Of a stretch of 30,598 nt of DNA, positions 1 through 6,909 are shown in pieces. The DNA comes from AP-15 sp036008325 (GTDB lineage Bacteria; Pseudomonadota; Alphaproteobacteria; ATCC43930; CGMCC-115725). The stretch's first letter is position 1. Every line of letters begins with the position of its first letter. The position numbers were made by a program, and so were the translations under genes. Where the stretch lies: the NCBI GenBank assembly GCA_036008325.1, contig DASYNW010000186.1, forward strand, positions 1 to 30,598, given 5' to 3'. The notes beneath the pieces are model-generated. The model saw only the letters and a list, made by a program, of their open reading frames with translations. It ran no database searches and had not been told where the DNA came from.

Positions 1-40
1 GCGGGATCACCGCGCAGTAATCGGCCAGTCTATCCCGGTT

Positions 41-80
41 GGTTAATTTAACCATCAATGCGGTAAAATTAACCCTCAAT
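41..80. promoter_or_regulatory. Operator-like palindrome and 21-bp-spaced direct repeat
   Basis: A perfect 6+1+6 palindrome, GGTTAATTTAACC (41-53), overlaps a 12-nt direct repeat, TTAACC(A/C)TCAAT, at 48-59 and 69-80. The repeat period is 21 bp, about two helical turns, so both copies face the same side of the helix. It lies about 80-115 nt upstream of the small gene starting at 158 in an AT-rich pocket of GC-rich DNA. It looks like a binding site for a dimeric regulator. The regulator is unknown, and the TTAA cores only loosely recall CtrA half-sites. Confidence 0.4.
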
Positions 81-157
81 ATTGCATAGGATTTCGGCCG
101 CTTCGCTTAGCCTTGGCATCGACAAAGTCAGACCGACGAGCCAAGGGGTTTGAGATC

Positions 158-385
158 ATGTCGCCGAAGACGCACGAAGACAAAGGTGAATACGAGGCGG
201 CGATCGCCGCGTTCATCCAGACCAGAGGCATTACCCGCTGTCCCACCGCCTGCGTCGTGCGCACCCAGGCGATGGTCAGCAAATCGGACCAGGAAGCCTT
301 GCAGCGACGCGCCGCCGAGCTCGAAATCCGGCGCATCCGGCGACACGGCCGCGACCCGCTGGCGGCCTATCATCGCGGCGCGTGA
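158..385 (+). CDS. Small conserved-looking hypothetical protein
   Basis: A 75-residue soluble, basic protein that I do not recognise. An upstream in-frame ATG at 113 exists, but 158 is preferred because an AAGGGG ribosome-binding sequence lies 9 nt before it. The C-terminal half (AELEIRRIRRHGRDPLAAYHRG) is an Arg-rich predicted helix; the N-terminal half contains two Cys (TRCPTACVV). There is no signal peptide or membrane segment. It ends 6 nt from the stop codon of the convergent acyl-CoA dehydrogenase gene. An operator-like repeat precedes it at 41-80. The reading is supported by the start signal and codon bias; the function is unknown. Confidence 0.6.
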   Translation: MSPKTHEDKGEYEAAIAAFIQTRGITRCPTACVVRTQAMVSKSDQEALQRRAAELEIRRIRRHGRDPLAAYHRGA

Positions 386-391
386 GCTTAG

Positions 392-2137
392 CTAATTGCG
401 GCCGGCGATCAGGCCGCGGGCGATGATCTGGGCCTGGATTTCGGCCGCGCCCTCGAAGATGTTGAGGATGCGCGCGTCGCACAGCACCCGGCTGATCGGG
501 TATTCGAGCGCATAGCCGTTGCCGCCGTGGATCTGCAAGGCATTGTCGGCGTTCGACCAGGCGGCGCGGGCGGCCAGCAGCTTGGCCATGCCGGCCTCGA
601 TGTCGCAGCGGCGGCCGCGGTCCTTTTCGCGCGCGGCGAAATAGGTCAGCTGGCGCGCCACCATGGTCTCCATCGCCATCAACGCGAGCTTGCCGGCGAC
701 CCGCGGGAAATGGGCAAGCGGTCGGCCGAACTGGCGGCGCTCGCGGGCATAGCCCAGGCCGAGCTCGAGCGCGTTCTGGGCGACGCCGACGGCGCGCGAG
801 GCGGTCTGGATCCGGGCGCTCTCAAAGGTCGCCATCAATTGCTTGAAGCCCTGGCCCTCGACCCCGCCGAGCAGGCCCTCGGCCGGCACCGCAAAGCCGT
901 CGAAGGCGATCTCGTATTCCTTCATGCCGCGATAGCCGAGCACCGGGATCTCGGTGCCGCTGATGCCGTCCGCTGGAAACGGCCGGGCGTCGCTGCCGCG
1001 CGGCTTGGGGGCGAGAAACATGGAGAGGCCCGGATAGCCGGAGGCGCCGGTGTCGGTGCGCGCCAGCAAGGTCATCAGATCGGAGCGGGCGCCGTGGGTG
1101 ATCCAGGTCTTGGCGCCGTAGATGCGGTAAACATCGCCGTCGCGCACCGCGCGGGTCGCCACCGCGGCGAGATCGGAGCCGGCGCCGGGCTCGGTAAAGA
1201 CCGCGGTCGGCAACACCGCGCCCGAGGCGATCTGTGGCAGCCAGCGCGCTTTTTGCTGGGGCGTGCCGTTGAGCCGGATCAGCTCGCCGGCGATTTCCGA
1301 GCGGGTGCCAAGCGAGCCGACGCCGAGATAGGCGCGCGACAATTCCTCCGAGACGACGCACATCGCGGTCTTGCCGAGGCCGAGACCGCCATAGTCCTCG
1401 GGGATGGTCATCCCGAAAACGCCGAGCCCGGCCAGCTCCTCGATCAGCGGCAGCGGGATCAGCTGGTCGCGACGATGCCAATCCTGGGCGAACGGGGTGA
1501 CCGCGCGCTCGGCAAAGCGGCGCATCTGGTCGCGGATCATCGCCAAAGTCGCCTCGTTGCCTTCAGAGGCGGGGTTGCCGGCGAAGCCCAGCTGCCCGGG
1601 GCTTTCGAGGCTGGCGCGGCTGTCTTTAACGTGGTCGGGAACGCGGTCGGGGGCGATGCGCCCGAACCCGGCTTCGCCCTGGTCGGCGAGCAACCCGCCG
1701 AGCCGCTGCCGAGCCTGCGGCAATGCCGCCGCGAACGCGCCGGCGTCGGCGGCGCGCAATGGTGCGGTGTCCTCCGCGTCGAGGCCGAGATCGGCCGGGC
1801 GGGCGAATTCGCCCTGGGCCATCGGGATTCCCCCGGCGAGCTCACCCAGATATTCGCCGTAGGCGAGCTCCAGGATCAGCGCCTCGGCCTCGCCCAATAG
1901 CGCCGCATCGTCGAGACGCCTGGCCCAATTGCCGGTCTGTCGCAAACCCTCGACGGAGGCGGCGAACCAGGCGAGCGCATGGCCGGCGAACTGATGCCGG
2001 TCGAAGCGCTGGGTTTCGACCGGGCCCTGCGGAGCGACCATCGCGGCGAGCCGGGAGCGCGCTACGGCAAGCACCGACTCGGCGGCGGCGAGCGCGCGCT
2101 CGGCCGCAGCCAGCAGCATGCGCCGGTCGCTCACCAC
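392..2137 (-). CDS. mcd: Acyl-CoA dehydrogenase, probably (2S)-methylsuccinyl-CoA dehydrogenase
   Basis: A flavoprotein of 581 residues. The C-terminal 400 residues have the acyl-CoA dehydrogenase fold: FAD/substrate motif TAVFTEPGAGSD, the WITHGARSD strand, the RRQFGRPLAHF helix, the IHGGNGYALEYP motif, and the catalytic-base segment IFEGAAEIQ with Glu562 as probable base. About 190 extra N-terminal residues, largely helical and Ala-rich, precede the domain. This extension distinguishes methylsuccinyl-CoA dehydrogenase (Mcd), which oxidises (2S)-methylsuccinyl-CoA to mesaconyl-CoA in the ethylmalonyl-CoA pathway, from ordinary 380-residue family members. Two adjacent GTG codons (2137, 2134) and an ATG at 2119 are possible starts; no decisive ribosome-binding site is visible. 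The gene stands alone, convergent with the small gene before it. The family is certain; the Mcd assignment rests on length and architecture. Confidence 0.8.
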   Translation of the reverse strand: MVSDRRMLLAAAERALAAAESVLAVARSRLAAMVAPQGPVETQRFDRHQFAGHALAWFAASVEGLRQTGNWARRLDDAALLGEAEALILELAYGEYLGELAGGIPMAQGEFARPADLGLDAEDTAPLRAADAGAFAAALPQARQRLGGLLADQGEAGFGRIAPDRVPDHVKDSRASLESPGQLGFAGNPASEGNEATLAMIRDQMRRFAERAVTPFAQDWHRRDQLIPLPLIEELAGLGVFGMTIPEDYGGLGLGKTAMCVVSEELSRAYLGVGSLGTRSEIAGELIRLNGTPQQKARWLPQIASGAVLPTAVFTEPGAGSDLAAVATRAVRDGDVYRIYGAKTWITHGARSDLMTLLARTDTGASGYPGLSMFLAPKPRGSDARPFPADGISGTEIPVLGYRGMKEYEIAFDGFAVPAEGLLGGVEGQGFKQLMATFESARIQTASRAVGVAQNALELGLGYARERRQFGRPLAHFPRVAGKLALMAMETMVARQLTYFAAREKDRGRRCDIEAGMAKLLAARAAWSNADNALQIHGGNGYALEYPISRVLCDARILNIFEGAAEIQAQIIARGLIAGRN

Positions 2138-2181
2138 CCCGATCCGCCGCTCAGCCCGCCGCCCGGATCAGCGAGCGCCGG

Positions 2182-2397
2182 CTAATCCTGCGGCAGCTGG
2201 TAGCTGCGCGGATAGGTGGTCGCCAGGTTCGGATCGGCGACCTTTTGCGAGTCCGACTGGGTCATCGTCACCGCCGAGATATCGTCGGAGATGCCGTTCA
2301 GGTTCTGGATGTTGCCGGCGCGATCCGGGGCGCCGACGGCGCAGCCGACCGCGGCGAGCGTCAATGAGACGACGAACCCCAGGCGCAGCATGGTCAT
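2182..2397 (-). CDS. Small putative lipoprotein
   Basis: A 71-residue protein beginning MTMLRLGFVV. The ATG at 2397 has a GGAG six nt upstream, better than the in-frame ATG at 2409. The N-terminus is a hydrophobic signal segment ending in AAVGC, a plausible though imperfect lipobox with Cys as the lipidated residue, so it is predicted to be attached to the membrane from the periplasm. The mature part is short, polar and rich in Asp, Ser and Gln, with no recognised domain. It directly follows the one-helix membrane peptide gene (stop at 2410-2412), so the two are likely co-transcribed. The function is unknown. Confidence 0.6.
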   Translation of the reverse strand: MTMLRLGFVVSLTLAAVGCAVGAPDRAGNIQNLNGISDDISAVTMTQSDSQKVADPNLATTYPRSYQLPQD

Positions 2398-2409
2398 CGA
2401 GCGCTCCAT

Positions 2410-2544
2410 TCAATGAAACAGTACATAGGCAATCACGAATAAAACTACAACGAGCGCCAGGGAGGCAGCCAAGACGTAGCGCATCACCCCCTCCTTGGTG
2501 GCCTGACGCGCCTCGGTCTTGTCCACGAAAATGCGTTTTGCCAT
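2410..2544 (-). CDS. Single-helix membrane peptide (44 aa)
   Basis: An ORF of 44 residues with a charged cytoplasmic N-terminus (MAKRIFVDKTEARQATKEG) and one strong transmembrane helix (about residues 23-43, LAASLALVVVLFVIAYVLF). A GAGGA ribosome-binding site lies about 9 nt upstream of the ATG at 2544. Longer in-frame extensions to 2802 exist but would read through the divergent regulatory region and lack this start signal. The following lipoprotein gene abuts it, suggesting a two-gene unit of small envelope proteins. I do not recognise the family. The orientation of the helix (N-terminus in) follows from the positive-inside rule. Confidence 0.6.
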   Translation of the reverse strand: MAKRIFVDKTEARQATKEGVMRYVLAASLALVVVLFVIAYVLFH

Positions 2545-2800
2545 TGCTGCCCGTCCTCGTGCGGTAACTGCCTCCTGGGAAACGAAAGGCGCGGGCTTTC
2601 GATCCGGGCCGGCGATCCGGGCCGGCGGGCGCGACCGGCGCGCTCGCATGGCGAGTTGACGATGCCCTGCCGCCGGCCTACATCTGCAGGCGTGGCTGCG
2701 CAGATCTCCCATGGCCGGTGCGACCGGCGAATTACGGCCCCGAACCCGGCCTGGGTTCGGGCTCCGTCGTTTCGCCCCGTTTGCGCCAAGGACCATGATC

Positions 2801-3121
2801 ATGTCGCCAGTTGCCGAGCGCGCCGCCGCTCATAGCAGTCTTTCCGAAATCGCTTACTTTTCCGTTCATGCCCGGGCTGAGCCCGGGGTGATGCCGCGGG
2901 TTCTCGAGCTGTTCGCCAAGCGCGGGCTGGTGCCCTCGCGCTGGCGCAGCGCCGTCGCCGCCGGCGATCCGCAGCTTCTGACGATCGATATTCAAGTGCG
3001 GGGGCTGGGGCCGGAGATCGGCGATTACATCGCCGCCTGCCTGCGGCAGATCGCTTCGGTCGAAGCGGTATCGGCGGGTCGCCAAGCTCGCCCTGCCGAC
3101 CAGGCTCGTCCTGCCGACTGA
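2801..3121 (+). CDS. ACT-like domain protein
   Basis: A small soluble protein of about 106 residues. The segment YFSVHARAEPGVMPRVLELFAKRGLVP has the beta-strand/loop/helix pattern typical of ACT domains (a strand, then xPGV leading into a helix), the ligand-binding module of acetolactate synthase small subunits and other amino acid enzymes. A second strand (LLTIDIQVRGL) and helix (IGDYIAACLRQI) complete a beta-alpha-beta-beta-alpha order. The ATG at 2801 has AAGGA eight nt upstream; an ATG at 2795 is too close to it. The last residues are a low-complexity QARPAD duplication. It lies 17 nt before the Nudix/DUF4743 gene, so probably forms an operon with it. The ligand is unknown, and no acetolactate synthase large subunit is adjacent. 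Confidence 0.65.
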   Translation: MSPVAERAAAHSSLSEIAYFSVHARAEPGVMPRVLELFAKRGLVPSRWRSAVAAGDPQLLTIDIQVRGLGPEIGDYIAACLRQIASVEAVSAGRQARPADQARPAD

Positions 3122-3138
3122 GAGGAGCATCGCCGCCG

Positions 3139-3990
3139 ATGTCGTTCCGCGATCACATCATCCGCTGCAACAGCTACGCCCCGGAGCGGGTGGTGCCGCT
3201 CGTCGCCGGCGGCGAGCGGATCGGGCTGTTGCGCCGCGACAACGCCGAGGCGCTGCGGCGGTTTCCGGAGGTGTTCGCGGTCGCCGACGATCGCGTCGAG
3301 TTGGTGGCGCAGGGCGACGCCGACGCGGTCAGCCGCGCGGTCGATCGGGTGGTCGACGCGCTGGTCGCGGAAAAGCACATCCCGAAAACCCGCAGCGAGA
3401 CGTTCGATGTGGCGCGGCGCTGGGGGGCGCCGCCGCTGTTTCGCCTCGACCGCGGGGCGGTGCCGTTTTTCGGCACCCGGGCCTATGGGGTGCACCTGAA
3501 CGGGTATCGCCGGGACGGGAGCGGGCTCGCGCTGTGGGTCGGGCACCGCGCCGCCGACAAGCGGGTGGCGCCGAACAAGCTCGACAACCTCGTTGCCGGC
3601 GGCATCGGCAACGGCCACGGGCTCGCCGACACCCTGGTCAAGGAAGCCGACGAGGAGGCGATGATCCCGACCGACCTGATCGCGCGGGCGGTCCCGGCCG
3701 GTGCGGTCGCCTATCGCATGGAGACGACGCTCGGCATCCGCGACGACGTGCTGTTCGTCTACGACCTCGAAGTGCCCGACGATTTCGTCCCGCAAAATCG
3801 CGACGGCGAGTTCTCCGGCTTTGCGCTGATGGCGGCCGGCGCGGCCCTCGACCGCATCCGCACCAGCTTCGATTTCAAGTTCAACGTCAATCTGGTGATC
3901 CTCGATTTCGCGGTGCGGCACGGGATCCTGCGGCCGGACGACCCGGAATACCTCGATGTCGCCACCGGCCTGCATCGCCGGCTCGACTAG
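3139..3990 (+). CDS. Nudix hydrolase of the DUF4743 type
   Basis: A 283-residue protein. The N-terminal about 110 residues match the DUF4743 region found in front of Nudix domains in Tnr3/YJR142W-like proteins (HIIRCNSYAPERVVPLVAGGERIGLL; later FDVARRWGAPPLFRLDRGAVPFFG). The Nudix part includes LWVGHRAADKRVAPNKLDNLVAGGI and the box-like GGIGNGHGLADTLVKEADEEA, where the core reads KEADEE in place of REUxEE; this kind of substitution is common in the subfamily. Yeast relatives hydrolyse oxidised thiamine diphosphates, so a phosphate-ester clean-up role is inferred, not shown. The ATG follows a GAGAGGAG sequence. The gene is second in the ACT/Nudix pair and precedes the tRNA. Confidence 0.8.
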   Translation: MSFRDHIIRCNSYAPERVVPLVAGGERIGLLRRDNAEALRRFPEVFAVADDRVELVAQGDADAVSRAVDRVVDALVAEKHIPKTRSETFDVARRWGAPPLFRLDRGAVPFFGTRAYGVHLNGYRRDGSGLALWVGHRAADKRVAPNKLDNLVAGGIGNGHGLADTLVKEADEEAMIPTDLIARAVPAGAVAYRMETTLGIRDDVLFVYDLEVPDDFVPQNRDGEFSGFALMAAGAALDRIRTSFDFKFNVNLVILDFAVRHGILRPDDPEYLDVATGLHRRLD

Positions 3991-4106
3991 GTTCCGGTGG
4001 GTAGACCGCAGATCGACGGCGGCGCATCGGTGCGGGCGGAATTGACTTGGCGCCGGCCGCCGGCTAGGGTTGTGGCGCATACGCCGTGACGAACCCACTC
4101 ATCGGT

Positions 4107-4198
4107 GGAGGGGTGGCCGAGTGGCTGAAGGCGGCGGTTTGCTAAACCGTTATAGGGCTAAACCCCTATCGTGAGTTCGAATCTCATCCCCTCCGCCA
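4107..4198 (+). tRNA. tRNA-Ser (anticodon GCT)
   Basis: A complete cloverleaf of 92 nt. The acceptor stem is GGAGGGG paired with CCCCTCC, followed by discriminator G and an encoded CCA (4196-4198). The D-arm is GCCGAGTGGCTGAAGGC; the anticodon loop TTGCTAA has GCT at 4141-4143, reading AGC/AGU serine codons. A long variable arm (TATAGGG paired with CCCTAT) marks a class II tRNA, and the T-arm contains TTCGAAT. No integrase or direct repeat of the 3' end is evident nearby. Confidence 0.97.
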
Positions 4199-4317
4199 CC
4201 CTCATTCGCCAATAATCCGCCCAAACAAGGTGGGGCTCGGCGGCTCCGGGCTGCGGCTTGCGCCGCGCCGCAGCGGTTCCGGGGCGAGGCGATCGCGCGC
4301 GCAGTCTGGACGGCGGC

Positions 4318-5682
4318 TCAGGCGGTCGCCGCCTTGATCGCGGCGCGCAGGATCTCGGGGATGCGGTCGATGATCTCGGTCGGGGTCATCAATGGCGGGG
4401 CGAGGCAGATCGTGTCGCCGATCGCCGGGTCGGCGCTGCCCGCGCGCATCCGTGGCAGGAGGCCCAGCGCCATCGCCTCGCGGGTGATCTTGGGGCCGAG
4501 CCCGAGCGCCGGCGCCTTGGTGCCCTTGTCGGCCACCAGCTCGATCCCGCACATCATGCCGAGCCCGCGCACGTCGCCGACCGCCGGCAGGTCGCGCAGC
4601 TCTTCGCACCCGGCGAGCAGCCGCTTGCCGATGATCGCGGCGCGTTCGACCAGCCCCTCCTCCTCGATGATCGAGACGTTGCGCAGGCCGACGGCGCAGC
4701 ACACCGGGTGACCCGAATAGGTCGCGGCGTGCATGAATTTGCGGTCGGCGGGTGCCTCTTCGATCGCCTCGTGCACGCGCTTCGAGGCGATGACCCCGCC
4801 CAACGGCAGATAGCCGCTGGTCACCCCCTTGGCGAACGAGACGAGGTCGGGCTCGACCCCCCAATGGCCGAGCGCGAACCAGCGTCCGGTGCGGCCGAAG
4901 CCGGTGATCACCTCGTCGGCGATCAGGAGGATGTCGTGGCGGTCGCAGATCTCGCGCAGGGCTGGGAAATAGGAGGGGGGCGGCACGATCACCCCGCCGG
5001 CGCCCATGACCGGCTCGGCGATCACGGCGGCAACGGTGTCGGCGCCCTCGGCGAGGATCGCCTGCTCGACCGCCTCGGCGGCGCCGAGGCCGGGCTCGGC
5101 GTTCCCCTGCCAGCGATAGGCATAGGGCGGCTGCACCTGGACGAAGCCCGGCACCATCGGCCCGAACATCTTCTGATAGGCGGCCATGCCGGTGGCGCTC
5201 ATCGCCGCCATGGTTACCCCGTGATAGGCATGGATGCGCGAGATGATCTTGGTCTTGGCCGGCCGGTCTTTGACCTTCCAGTAATAGCGGGCGAATTTGA
5301 ATGCCGATTCATTGGATTCGGCGCCGGCGGTGGTGAAATAGACCGCGGCGGAATTGGCATAGGCGTGGCCGACGATCTTTTCGGCGAGCCGCACCGCCGG
5401 CTCGTTGGTGGCGCCGATATAGGCCGAGGCAAAGGCGATGCGGCGCATCTGCGCGGCGGCGACATCAGCCAACTCGCCGCGGCCGTGACCGACATTGACG
5501 TTCCACAGGCCGGAGAGGCCGTCGATATAGCCGCTTCCGCCGGCGTCGTAGAGCATCGCACCCTTGCCCTCGACGACGACCAGCGGCTGGCGGTGATCGT
5601 CGGGATGGTGCAGCGGGTGAACCAGATAACGCCGGTCGCGGTCGATCAGCTGGGTGGTGGCCAGCTGGGTGGTGGCATCCAT
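4318..5682 (-). CDS. Class III PLP-dependent aminotransferase (omega-amino acid:pyruvate type)
   Basis: A 454-residue enzyme of the ornithine/omega-amino acid aminotransferase class, which moves an amino group from an amine or omega-amino acid to a keto acid. Visible landmarks are the cofactor loop FTTAGAESNESAFKFAR, the YHG motif (RIHAYHGVTMAAM), LLIADEVITGFGRTGR with Asp256 contacting the pyridine nitrogen, and FAKGVTSGYLPLGG with Lys285 as Schiff-base lysine. The start at 5682 (MDATTQ) is preferred over 5748 because GGAGGA lies three nt upstream. It resembles the beta-alanine/putrescine/taurine-pyruvate group; the substrate cannot be fixed from sequence alone. It stands alone between tRNA-Ser and the Cys-rich ORF. 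An N-terminal repeat of the Gln-Leu-Ala-Thr-Thr type is odd and probably disordered. Confidence 0.88.
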   Translation of the reverse strand: MDATTQLATTQLIDRDRRYLVHPLHHPDDHRQPLVVVEGKGAMLYDAGGSGYIDGLSGLWNVNVGHGRGELADVAAAQMRRIAFASAYIGATNEPAVRLAEKIVGHAYANSAAVYFTTAGAESNESAFKFARYYWKVKDRPAKTKIISRIHAYHGVTMAAMSATGMAAYQKMFGPMVPGFVQVQPPYAYRWQGNAEPGLGAAEAVEQAILAEGADTVAAVIAEPVMGAGGVIVPPPSYFPALREICDRHDILLIADEVITGFGRTGRWFALGHWGVEPDLVSFAKGVTSGYLPLGGVIASKRVHEAIEEAPADRKFMHAATYSGHPVCCAVGLRNVSIIEEEGLVERAAIIGKRLLAGCEELRDLPAVGDVRGLGMMCGIELVADKGTKAPALGLGPKITREAMALGLLPRMRAGSADPAIGDTICLAPPLMTPTEIIDRIPEILRAAIKAATA

Positions 5683-5926
5683 TCTTCCTCCGTGGAACGC
5701 AGCTTCTGCCCTCGTCGCCGCGATAGATAACACCTGGAGCCGCCACAATCACGCGCCATGCCGGATCTAATCCGGGGCACGCGGCACCCGTCAAAGATTT
5801 CGTCGACCGCCAAGCGAAGCCCGCTGCCAGCGCGATACTCGCTTAACCGTCACGTTTCGACTGGCACTAGTCGAGTTGCGCGATTACGCTGAAGCTCCGT
5901 TGGCCTGAAGGCGGGAAGATCGTTCT

Positions 5927-6379
5927 ATGCCGCAAGCCCACAGCACAAGAAGCCGCTTGGGGTTACTGACGAGGCGCACCGGGTTTCGGGCGCACTTGCC
6001 GGTGCATTGCCGGCTCTTCGTTATGGTCGCCTTGCTGTTCTTGCTTGTCATGATGCAGGTAAACGCGGCGCAGGTCCAGACCGGAAATGAGCAGTCGCCA
6101 CCAAGCAATCATCCGCCGATCGTCGTCAATCCTGGAGGACCGAGGCCGCCAAAAGCCGGGAACCCGACGGGCTCCGGCTCCGGTCCCGTACAATATTGCT
6201 CCGCATGCAGGATTCCCAAGGGGTATTCTCCTACAAAGAGCGATCCGGACCAGCTCTGTGTAAACAAGAAAGTTCCTTGCACATGCGGTTCTCCTCCGGT
6301 GAAGAGCGAGCAGGAGATGTGCCTTTACGTGCTGATACCTCACCCTTCCGTTCGTGCGCCGATTAGTTCCCCGCGCTGA
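5927..6379 (+). CDS. Putative secreted cysteine-rich protein
   Basis: A 150-residue ORF with no recognised family. After a basic N-terminus comes a strong hydrophobic stretch (about residues 30-45, LFVMVALLFLLVMM) ending in VNAAQ, a good signal-peptidase site. The predicted exported part starts with a Pro/Asn/Gly-rich linker (about 50-85) and continues with six cysteines in a YCSAC ... LC ... PCTC ... EMC pattern, suggesting disulphides or metal binding outside the cytoplasm. A GGGAAG sequence lies about 9 nt before the ATG; an internal start at 6023 would also keep the signal. Base composition is noticeably less GC-rich than the neighbours, which may mean recent acquisition. Antisense ORFs overlap it, so the coding call is moderate. 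Confidence 0.45.
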   Translation: MPQAHSTRSRLGLLTRRTGFRAHLPVHCRLFVMVALLFLLVMMQVNAAQVQTGNEQSPPSNHPPIVVNPGGPRPPKAGNPTGSGSGPVQYCSACRIPKGYSPTKSDPDQLCVNKKVPCTCGSPPVKSEQEMCLYVLIPHPSVRAPISSPR

Positions 6380-6677
6380 GCCAAGCCGGGGGCGGCGTCG
6401 GTCGTCGAAGTGGTGCCGAGGCTGGAGGTCGCACCGGCAGCGACAACTTCCTAACTCTTTGCCCGGCGCTTAACTTCCGTGCCGGCTTTGAACCGGATGG
6501 CGGTGCCCAAGATGCGGTCGCGCAGCGAAAAAACAGCACCGGATTTTTGATCCTTGGCGATTGGCGCCGATTTCCGCTTGCTTAACGAGCCGTCGGTGCG
6601 CCAGCATGTGACGGCCTTTCGTAGAAGCCGGGCCTGCCTGCGGGCGGCCGGCACAGAAAATATCCAGGAGGAAAGCC

Positions 6678-6905
6678 GTGACTCGACCGCGTGCCGCCGA
6701 CGATTTCGCGACGATTTATGCCCGTCTGGTCGAGCTGCGCCGCGAGCGCGAGCAGGCGTCGAAGCAGGATGGCGCCGGCGACGACGCCCCCAGCCGCAGC
6801 GAGCGCACCTTGCTCGGTTCCGCCGAAGGCCGGCAGCGGCTGGAGAAGAACGGTTGGCTGACGGTTTCGGCCGGCCGCCGCTACGGCCCGGGACGATCGC
6901 GCTAG
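6678..6905 (+). CDS. Small soluble hypothetical protein
   Basis: A 75-residue protein with a GTG start at 6678 preceded by a strong AGGAGGAAA ribosome-binding site at 5-6 nt. It is highly charged: a predicted helix FATIYARLVELRREREQASKQ, a Ser/Asp-rich linker, then RTLLGSAEGRQRLEKNGWLTVSAGRRYGPG. There is no signal peptide, membrane segment or Cys. It is convergent with the MlrC-family gene, the stops being only a few nt apart. I do not recognise the family. The strong start signal and high-GC codon pattern support it being real. Confidence 0.6.
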   Translation: MTRPRAADDFATIYARLVELRREREQASKQDGAGDDAPSRSERTLLGSAEGRQRLEKNGWLTVSAGRRYGPGRSR

Positions 6906-6909
6906 CGCC

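Noticed and set aside
527..1900. 457-codon plus-strand ORF
   Set aside because: Antisense to the acyl-CoA dehydrogenase; Gly/Ala/Arg/His-rich composition without any domain.
3025..4098. 357-codon minus-strand ORF
   Set aside because: Antisense to the Nudix gene; no recognisable domain and biased composition.
4107..4198. tRNA-Ser as integration site of an island
   Set aside because: No integrase, no second copy of the tRNA 3' end noticed, and no change in gene content around it.
6451..6654. 67-codon minus-strand ORF ending RFKAGTEVKRRAKS
   Set aside because: The basic C-terminus is suggestive, but there is no clear ribosome-binding site and no recognised family; support is too weak.
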